From positions 269,518,392 to 269,582,391 of the forward strand of contig NC_090323.1 of the NCBI RefSeq assembly GCF_040869045.1: a stretch of DNA of 64,000 nt, given 5' to 3'. The notes under the pieces are model-generated. The model did no database searches, was not told where the DNA came from, and saw nothing but the letters and a program-made list of their open reading frames with translations. Within the stretch, counting starts at the first letter, position 1, and every line of letters starts with the position of its first letter. This DNA is from Eurosta solidaginis. Lineage: Eukaryota > Arthropoda > Insecta > Diptera > Tephritidae. Shown piece after piece: positions 56,180 to 64,000 of the stretch. A program made the position numbers and the translations under genes.

Positions 56180-59100
56180 AGCGAGGGGCGACAGCTGGCT
56201 CCCTCAATTGAATGCCCCATAATCTCTATCTCGCAAATTGGAAGAAGGTCAAGCAATCTTACTGTTGGAGGACATGTGGACGGAAAGGAACGGTTACTGA
56301 CTGTAGATACGGGTGCATCTCATCATTCGAGCGGATTTAGTCAACAAGAAGATAAGACCATTGCTTGGAGCAAGATTACGTACAGCCACGGGAGGGGACA
56401 CCCAGGTAATTGGAGAAGTAGAATGTGAAGTAGCAATTGGGAACGTCACGGTACTTCACAATTTTATAGTGGCAGGTATTGTTGATGAAATCATAATTGA
56501 GGGGGACTTCTTAATCAACCAAGGCATCAAGATCGATATGCAAAGCAAGACGATGCGATATAAGAACATGGATGTGCCACTTAATTTCGGCTACGAGAGA
56601 GGCTACAGCAGTAAACGAGTGCTGGTGGAAGAGAGTCAGCAAATACCACCAAAATCAGAAGCAGTCATCTGGGCAAAGGTAGATGGAGATTGTGGGACAA
56701 ACAAATTGTGGGTTGTCGAAGCAGCAAACAAATCAGCACTAAACATACTTGTAGGAAAAACCCTGGCTATGACAAAACAAGATGGACGTATTCCGGTAAG
56801 AGTACTCAATGAGTTCAAGTCACCATTCAATTTGACCAAAGGAGCTATTTTGGGAAGATGCCAAGAGGCCGAAGTAGTTATTAACTGTGAACAGCTCCAG
56901 GAATACGTTTCATCTAGTAATACTGATCTTTCAAATGATATCACGGCATGGACGCATGGGCTAGAGGAAGCCTATCAGAGTAAGGCAAAACAACTGCTCC
57001 TAAAGTACGCGAACATATTTGACCAGGATGATTCTAAACCAGGCCGCACCAACGTTGTGAAACAGCAAATTGACACTGGAGATGCGAGGCCGATCCGTCA
57101 AGCTCCACGTAGTGTTCCACTGGCGAAGCGGGAAGTTGTGAGTCAAATCATTCAAGAAATGAACGACAGCGGCGTCATCGAACCATCAGCTAGTCCATGG
57201 AACTCACCGGTAGTACTTGTAAAAAAGAAGGATGGAAAAATGAGGTTTTGCGTGGACTACCGGAAGTTGAATGACGTAACGAAAAAGGATAGCTACCCAT
57301 TGCCAAGAATTGACGACACTCTGGACTCGCTATCTGGTACGAAATGGTTTTCCACGCTGGACTTGAAAAGCGGCTACTGGCAAGTGGAGGTGAAGGAGGA
57401 AGATAAAGAGAAAACAGCCTTCAGTGTCGGTGATGGTCTTTGGCAATTTACAGTGATGCCTTTTGGACTTTGTAATGCACCAGCTACTTTTGAGAGACTC
57501 ATGGACCAGGTACTGAAAGGACTACAATGGAAAACATGCTTGGTGTACCTGGACGACATCATCGTATTGGGCAAGAACTTTGATGAACATCTTAAGAACT
57601 TGGAGGAAGTTTCCCAGAGAATAGCTGGCGCTGGTCTGAAGTTAAGTCCCAAAAAGTGTGTGCTGTTTAAAAAGGAAGTCAATTATTTGGGTCACAAGGT
57701 AACGACAGAGGGCATCTGCACTGCGAACGAAAAAATAGAGGCTGTAAAGGATTGGCCAAGACCACAGAACCTACATGAATTGAGAAGTTTTCTTGGGCTG
57801 TGCACATATTACCGCCCATTTGTACCAAATTTTTCCAGCGTAGCCCATAGCCTCCATGAGCTGACAAGAAAAAACAAAGCTTTTGAATGGAAGAAGGAGC
57901 AAGAAGTGGCTTTCCAAACATTGAAGGAGCGTTTGTGCACTGCCCCAATGTTAGCATATCCGATTCCAGGAGCAACATTTATTCTGGATACAGATGCGAG
58001 TGGATATGCTATAGGAGGCGTTTTATCACAACTGGTCGATGGACAGGAGAAGGTAGTTGCATATTACAGCCGTTCGATTGGAAAACCAGAGAGGAACTAC
58101 TGTGTTACGCGGAGAGAGCTGTTGGCATTGGTAGACTGCATTAAACATTTTCACAAATACCTCTACGGCCAGCGATTCCGTGTCAGGACAGATCACGCAG
58201 CGTTGAAATGGCTTCTGCAGTTCCGTAATCCGGAAGGACAATTGGCACGGTGGATCGAGCGACTACAAAGCTACGACTTTTCCATTGAGCATTGAAAAGG
58301 TAGTACCCATGGAAATGCTGATGCAATGTCACGAAGACCATGTAGTTTGGAATGCAAGCGCTGTTCAAAAGCCGAGGCTAAAGAAGACATTATAGATGTC
58401 CGGCTAATGAATATAACATGTACAGATGAATGGGACAAGGAACAGCTAAGAAAGTGCCAGCTAGAAGATGCAGATCTGTCACGTGTTATGCAAGGGCTCG
58501 AACGAAATTAAAGACCAAACAGAGAAGAGATGTCAGCAGAGAGTCCCATTGCGAAGTCATATTGGGCACAGTGGAACAGTTTAGAATTGATATCCGGTTG
58601 CCTTCATCGAGTACGGGAGAGTGAGGATGGTAAATACAAGAATAAACTGATAGTTGTTCCCAGAAAGAGGATTCCTGACGTGCTCAGCGAGCTGCATAAT
58701 GGTCCAAGCGGAGGTCATCTTGGAATCACGAAGACGCTCGAGAAGATTAAACAGAGATTCTATTGGGTTGGTTGCCGTCAGTCGGTCACTGAGTGGATTG
58801 CGAACTGCGAGGTTTGCAGCAGAGCGAAAGGGCCCAGAACACGTAGTCATGGCCAGATGAAGCAATATAACTCAGGTGCGCCATTTGAAAGGATCGCCAT
58901 GGATGTCGCAGGTCCATTTCCTACTAGTAACCGCGGAAACAAATACGTACTGGTGGTTATGGATTATTTCAGTAAATGGCCAGAGGTATACCCAATCCCA
59001 AACCAAGAAGCAGAAACAGTAGCAAAAGTGGTTAAAAACGAATGGGTTGCAAGGTATGGTGTACCAATGGAGTTACATTCTGACCAAGGCAGGAATTTCG

Positions 59101-59759
59101 AATCAGCTGTGTTTCAGGAAATGTGTAAGTCATTGGGCATTCGAAAAACACGGACAACTGCATTGCATCCTCAATCCGATGGTATGGTAGAACGATTCAA
59201 TAGAACATTGGAGGAGCACTTAAGGAAAGTAGTAGACAAGTACCATAAAGAATGGGATACCCGCATACCATTATTCTTGATGGCTTACCGAGCAGCAGTG
59301 CATGAGACAACGGGCCAAACCCCTGCAAAAGTAATTTTTGGCAATGACCTTAGACTGCCAGCTGATTTGAAGTTTGGGATAGATGCCAATGCGGAGAGAA
59401 ATGTCAGGAAATCCACTAGTGATTTGGAAGAAGAGCTAAGAGAAATACATGATCTGATAAGGCAACGAACAAAGATTATGAGTGACAAGATGAAAGCCAG
59501 ATACGATAAAGCAATTAATTCAGAAGGTTTTCAGGAAGGAGATTTGGTGCTGTTATACAACCCACAACGTAAAAAAGGTTTGTCCCCGAAATTGCAGTGT
59601 AATTGGGAAGGCCCATACAAAGTTGTAAAACGGATCAACGATGTAGTGTACCGCATACAAACCATCGGTAAACCACGAACCAAAATGAAAGTGGTCCATT
59701 TGGAAAGGCTGGCAACGTTTAGATCGAGAGATTTGTCTGATCGGGACGATCAGACTTAG
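56180..59759 (+). pseudogene. pol: pol: protease, RT, RNase H, integrase; broken copy
   Basis: Protease begins in the gag frame with DTGAS at 56306-56320. The frame then changes by one base between about 56318 and 56326, and the rest of pol is in the new frame. RT has FSTLDLKSGYWQ (Asp at 57360) and VYLDDI (Asp pair at 57552 and 57555), so the triad is intact. RNase H has TDASGYAIGG (Asp at 57993), RRELLALV and RTDHAALKW. TGA at 58293 and TAA at 58509 then interrupt the frame. Integrase has the HHCC region (ELHNGPSGGH to CEVC), Asp 58902 (MDVAGP), Asp 59082 (HSDQG) and Glu 59190 (VERFNR), a D-59-D-35-E spacing, and a GPY/F module (WEGPYKVVKR). Active-site residues survive, but the breaks should prevent a full polyprotein. 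Confidence 0.9.
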
Positions 59760-59770
59760 GTGGAGGGCAG
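59758..59770 (+). other. polypurine tract
   Basis: AGGTGGAGGGCAG immediately precedes the 3' LTR and overlaps the last pol stop codon. It is purine-rich with two pyrimidine breaks. Confidence 0.6.
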
Positions 59771-60484
59771 TGTCACGGATATTACCACCCCTAAGTTATC
59801 CCATCACTAAGGCGATGAAAAGGCCATGCCAAGCAGTATTTACGTTAATAATCAAATCAAGTATACACATATATAAGGCAGCCTAGAAAGATGTCACACA
59901 CAGATGCATTTACTATTACGGCTATGTGCGCGCGAGAGACTGTAAACTAGAAACATTCACATCAATAATTCAATCCTTATGTGTTTACATAAACGAATAA
60001 ATAATTGCGTCTACACATATGTACGTATACGAGCAGCGGAGCGGCAATGCACAAACACATGCATATATCTTATCTCAGTGGTCACAAGAGAGGGCAATAA
60101 TTTGTGCACGTAGTTGTGGCTGGCGATTTTGTAGCCGAAACAACTAGTAACTTCTGGAAATCGAAGAGCCTAGAAGTATGCAGCGTAAACTATAAAAGCG
60201 GTGCAGGCGAGTAAGAAGTAATTCAGTTTGATTTGAGTTGATCAGCAGTTACGACTAAGAAGATATCTAGCGAGCAATACCAGTATTATTTTGATTAGTG
60301 GAGTTTCATTTGAGCTATCAGTTTGGTTATTAAGCTATTCGTTGCACAGTTTGAGTGTTATTGTGAAGCATTTTAATAAAGGCCATTTTTCCATTATTCA
60401 ATATTGGAGTTATTTATTCAACAGTTTAGCGATACGAACCTAGCAAAAGGGGCAAATAAGAGGATTTGCAGCAAATTCGTAACA
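59771..60484 (+). repeat. 3' LTR
   Basis: 714 bp, same length as the 5' copy, five substitutions and no indels. Followed by the ATAT duplication. Confidence 0.95.
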
Positions 60485-61362
60485 ATATATAACATTTTGG
60501 AAAACACAAAAAACCTGATTATTTAGTAATACACCTAGAATATAGAAACATGATGTATCGGTTTTGAGACGCTTGATAAAAATTTGAAAATTCTTTGTAA
60601 ATGGGGCGTGGCAACGCCCACTTGTGATAAAATAAATTTTACAAATATTATTAATCATAAATCAAAAACCATTAAACCGTCAGAGACGTTGCCTTCACAG
60701 TAAAGAATACTTCGCGGAAAAATTAACGAACTCGGTTAATGACCACGCCCACTTTATATAAAAGATTTTCCATGGGATCGTGTACGAATAAAATAAGCTA
60801 CATCTTTGCAAAAAAGGGCTTTATATCAATAGTGTTTCATTTTCGAAGTGCAAATATAACAAGAAATATGAAAATGGGCGGGCAATTCTCCATGTTTGGG
60901 CCACAACTCGGAGAAAAATTAACGGATCGGCATAGGATTGGGTACACGTATTTTCCTTATAAATTATTTTTTAAAGGGTTGTAGGCGAATATAATAAGCT
61001 ATACCTTTACGAAAAAGAGCTTAATATCAATGGTGTTCTATTTTCTAAATGAAATTATAACAAAAAGTTGGAAAATATTAAAAATAAAAATGGGCGTGGC
61101 ACTGTCCCTTTTTTGACTAAGCAACACTAACATATCGTGATAAAATTGGTAATGCAGTAGAATCGCGAAAAAGTTAACCAAAATGTTCACTTTCCCGAAA
61201 TATTAACTTTTCCAAGCGGTTCTCCAATTTGAAAAAATGCAGTAATAAACATAGGTTTTGTGATATAGCACATTGAATTTATTTAAATGACTTAGTTTTA
61301 ATCATTACAGAGCCTAAACTTAGATTTAACTGGCTGATTTTAAGTCCACAGAACATACATAC
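60485..61362 (+). mobile_element. DINE-1-like interior, right of the LTR insertion
   Basis: GGGGCGTGGCAACGCCCACT, GACCACGCCCACTTTATATA, TATCAATAGTGTTTCATTTT and AATGGGCGTGGCACTGTCCC are the GGGCGTGGC-type phrases seen in the other DINE-like copies. It continues the repeat broken at 54055 and is itself broken by the solo LTR at 61363. Confidence 0.5.
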
Positions 61363-61720
61363 TGTAACGAATTTTGGGGAGCTCGCTTATTTTACACCTT
61401 CTACTAACGTTCGTAACGCTAAATTGTTGAATAACTTGTCCGCATATTTCTAAAAATGTCTAGACGTCTCCCTTTAGAATCTTCTACTTGGTTACAAGCT
61501 ATATGCGTGTGTATTTGTAGTTTATAATCTCTCGCATAGGCATATGCGTGTGTATATGTGAGTACTACTTCGGCTGATGGTGAGTATCTCTCTGCTGCCT
61601 TGTATGCACATGTGTAAATGATGATTAATGTGTTTATGTAGCTTGCTTTAATGTTGTTGGGCATTTATTTAATAACCTTAGGGATGTGAGTATAAATTAG
61701 TGATGCTAATATTCGTCACA
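61363..61720 (-). mobile_element. second solo LTR, 358 bp
   Basis: On the minus strand it runs TGTGACGAATATTAGCATCA ... AATTCGTTACA. ATAC flanks both sides (61359-61362 and 61721-61724). Its ends resemble those of the LTR at 53189, but the middle is shorter, so it is either another subfamily or an internally deleted LTR. Confidence 0.85.
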
Positions 61721-61740
61721 ATACATTATTCACATTGTAA

Positions 61741-61832
61741 ATATCGACGTGCCATATGAAAAGTAACACTTTAAAATTTTTACAAAGAAATCCTATGAAA
61801 GAGATTTTACTTTTCGTATGGCACGTCGATAT
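61741..61832. repeat. 92-bp hairpin with 26-bp arms
   Basis: ATATCGACGTGCCATATGAA.. (61741-61766) pairs with ..TTCGTATGGCACGTCGATAT (61807-61832), with one mismatch and a 40-base loop. It could be a tiny MITE or a structured transcript. Confidence 0.7.
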
Positions 61833-62451
61833 GTATTTATTAATTTGTAAGAGCTGGTTTAAAGAGCAGTCGAGACTTGTTTGTTTTTTTTTTCTTTTGT
61901 GTAATAGCTTTTGACATACATATGTATATGTACTACTCCTATATGGCTACAAAACGCTAGGTACATTCCCAAACATCAGAGTGCCGATATATTGCTGTTT
62001 AAACGTCTTTGTTTTTGTATTCAATAATCGAATGTACCTACATAAATTAAAATTTTTTCTTGTCACACTTATGCTGCATAGTGTACAAGTACAAGTGTGT
62101 TGACTTATCTGTCAAGCATTCTGACAGGCACTCGCTGGATTCGGAATGACAGCGAATTCAAAATGGATACCATTACCGAATGCTCCGAATGATTGAAAAA
62201 TTGAAAAAGTCCATACGATTGGTAGTCAAAAATGTTGTCGTTGAGACCAAAAATGCGACTCTAGACCTGAGATTTCCATCAGGTGAGCGAGGCTGTTTGT
62301 AGTTTTGACGTTTATCGCTTAGTGAACACACTTGGTATAGGTACACTATGTTATGCTGCTACAATAACAAACATTTTATAGGCTGTCTTGTTTTGATTTC
62401 GAATTCAAAACACATTGCGAGCATTTTCTATTAGCAATATAGGAGTATTAC

Positions 62452-62617
62452 CATGGTTCAACTATGTATATACAGGTTGGCTCATCTTGTAAAATGTTGC
62501 CAATATGTTGGTTTCATTTTGAGTTTGCCATCTCCTTTTGACAATCCCTTCGACCATGCAAAGACATAAAGAAAATCAGCTGATGAGATGAGCCAACCTG
62601 TACATAATTGAACCATG
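62452..62617. mobile_element. 166-bp MITE with 8-bp target duplication (hAT-like)
   Basis: The arms CATGGTTCAACTATGTATAT... and ...TACATAATTGAACCATG continue into CAGGTTGGCTCATCT / AGATGAGCCAACCTG. AGTATTAC is duplicated at 62444-62451 and 62618-62625. An 8-bp duplication with terminal CATGG fits a non-autonomous hAT-like element. The arms differ by a 4-5 base indel. Confidence 0.85.
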
Positions 62618-62839
62618 AGTATTACATAAAAAGATCTGATTTGTATCATTATTGTTCTCATACCACTTTATCAAGGTATTGATTCATCCAATCTTCGTCA
62701 TCTTCCGTAATTTGAACGTCGTTCCAATTTTCAATGTCGTCAATGCTGACGTCAACACCACCCAACTTTGACTATAACACAGAAATTGGGGAATACCCGC
62801 ACTTGTTTTTATTGCCAAACATACATTTGAATTTAAAAA

Positions 62840-63178
62840 AAGATCAGAAATGTTAACGGACGGGATCGGTTAAACACCACCGCCTACTTTTATATAAAAT
62901 ATGCTTAAAAGGGACTATAACAATAAGATATATCTCAACGAAAAAATGGAGTTGTATCAATGATATTTCACTTTCCCAATTTTATGGCAAGAGGAAATTG
63001 GGAGACATTTTTTTAATAAGCGGTGCAACGCCCCTATTCCGATCAAACATTACCCAGCATTTCTAAAAAAATATATCCCTCGTAACAAAATTGTAAAAAT
63101 TATCTGAAATAAACTGCACAATTGAAACACACGCTGAGCATATAATGTTGGTTACACCCGAACTTAGACACCCTTACT
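62840..63178 (+). mobile_element. DINE-1-like hairpin-end segment
   Basis: The body resembles 7250-7696 (GGACTATAACAATAAGATAT, CAATGATATTTCACTTT). It ends GGTTACACCCGAACTTAGAC then ACCCTTACT, with one arm of the terminal hairpin damaged. It may be the far end of the repeat that starts at 53772. Confidence 0.5.
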
Positions 63179-63204
63179 TTTTTTTCTTTTTTTTCTAGTA
63201 TGAA

Positions 63205-63430
63205 TGTGATCCACAAATCACACACACAAGATTGCGCATTGCGCATGTAAATAAAATATTATCTGGTATTTATGGGCAATTTTTACGTCATTTTCTTTTA
63301 GCTCTTGTTTTTTGCCCTCTTTCTTTCATTCGCTCGAGCAGTCAAGTGTGACGTCTATGCGCAGAACGAAGCACTTTTGAACTCGTGAATGCGCAATCTT
63401 CTTTTTGTGATTTGTGAATGTGATCTACAG
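63205..63430. repeat. inverted repeat with AAGATTGCGCATT arms
   Basis: GAATGTGATCCACAAATCAC and AAGATTGCGCATT on the left are answered by AATGCGCAATCTT and GTGATTTGTGAATGTGATC on the right. The arms are about 35 bp with a small indel. Possible MITE. Confidence 0.5.
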
Positions 63431-64000
63431 CTATCATCCGGTGGCAAAATCCTGAGCCAGATAAATAATTTTGCATGTAAATGCAACAACAACGATGTGA
63501 GCCAGATAAATCCAGATAGAAGTCTGGTTCAATTTGTGAGCCAGATAATTTGTTAATTATTTCTTTTTAGGTCGGCAACGCGGCCTTTAATATATCTACT
63601 TTTTCAAAAATAGATGTCGCTACTTAGCCTTTCACCGTACGAGTTAAATGAAAAACAGCGGCGACATCTGCTTATCACATTTCACGTGTGCGAAAATTTC
63701 ACGACATCTGCTTTTCAAGTCTCTCAATGATCCAGAGCATTCCCGTGAGAATTGAGCGTGAGCCGGAGCTGTAAAACTCACTGAAAGACGGCATACGTTT
63801 GCAGCTAAATGGCAAATGCTAAAACATATTTTATTTTGTACGATTGGCAACGCGTATATCGACAGGATTGTGGTGGTAGATTGCGGAACGAGGTAAAAAT
63901 TGTACGTGCTAAACTTTGTGATCATCTGTGTGACCCTGTCATTTATTTATCTCGGACACCTTTTTCAAACATCAAACACAAATGCAACTTGCAACTGTTT
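63431..64000. other. non-coding stretch
   Basis: GAGCCAGATAA occurs three times between 63453 and 63550. No gene recognised to the window end. Confidence 0.4.

Larger units (their letters stand above)
54056..60484 (+). mobile_element. Ty3/gypsy LTR retrotransposon, 6.4 kb, structurally complete, coding-defective
   Basis: Order: 5' LTR, primer binding site, gag, protease, RT, RNase H, integrase with GPY/F tail, purine tract, 3' LTR. ATAT is duplicated outside both ends (54052-54055 and 60485-60488). The order RT-RNase H-integrase places it in Ty3/gypsy. There is no env ORF: the last stop is 11 bases before the 3' LTR. Five differences over 714 LTR bases indicate a recent insertion. Coding defects are in-frame stops at 54998, 56177, 58293 and 58509 and a frame change near 56318-56326. 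Confidence 0.95.

Noticed and set aside
59760..59770. env gene between integrase and 3' LTR
   Set aside because: Only 11 bases separate the pol stop from the LTR, so no env can exist there.

Overview
The window looks like intergenic or intronic DNA from a higher fly. A tephritid fruit fly is my best guess, from repeat style only; no marker gene fixes the species. The DNA is AT-rich with long non-coding stretches. Most recognisable content is transposable-element sequence of many ages, often nested. I support only one host coding segment with reasonable confidence: a glutamine-rich first coding exon on the minus strand (42411-42764) that ends in a clean GTACGT splice donor. I found no rRNA gene, canonical tRNA gene or CRISPR array, and none of the usual bacterial signals apply.

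Layout. 1-14 kb: an edge-truncated SINE, a MITE, two RTE-like reverse-transcriptase remnants, a 0.38-kb foldback and DINE-1/Helentron-like repeats (5.1-6.2, 7.1-7.7 and 13.2-14.1 kb). 16.8-19.0 kb: one 2.2-kb DINE-1-like element with a terminal hairpin and a 130-bp minisatellite. 19.4-30 kb: non-LTR fragments, inverted-repeat elements, a CGATA-rich cluster and a pyrimidine microsatellite. 32.4-33.0 kb: a 5'-truncated non-LTR insertion with a 12-bp target duplication. 33.7-34.8 kb: a decayed satellite. 37.7-39.5 kb: an old minus-strand non-LTR element split by a MITE. 42.4-43.1 kb: the host exon and its leader. 46.6-47.9 kb: a hAT-like transposon relic. 52.5-63.2 kb: a nested stack containing a full-length SINE, a solo LTR, a 6.4-kb Ty3/gypsy element inside DINE-like sequence, a second solo LTR, hairpins and a hAT-like MITE.

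The centrepiece is the Ty3/gypsy element at 54056-60484. It has 714-bp LTRs that differ at only five positions, an ATAT target duplication, and gag and pol with RT, RNase H, integrase and GPY/F regions and no env. Gag opens with a SAP-like motif, which is unusual, followed by a coiled coil and a CCHC knuckle. Although the insertion is young, the copy carries four internal stop codons and one frameshift inside the protease active-site region. It is probably defective, unless one stop (between gag and pro) is a natural readthrough site. Two solo LTRs of related families lie within 7.5 kb on the opposite strand, each with its own 4-bp duplication, so related elements have inserted here repeatedly.

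All calls come from reading the sequence and from memory of protein families. No database search was possible.
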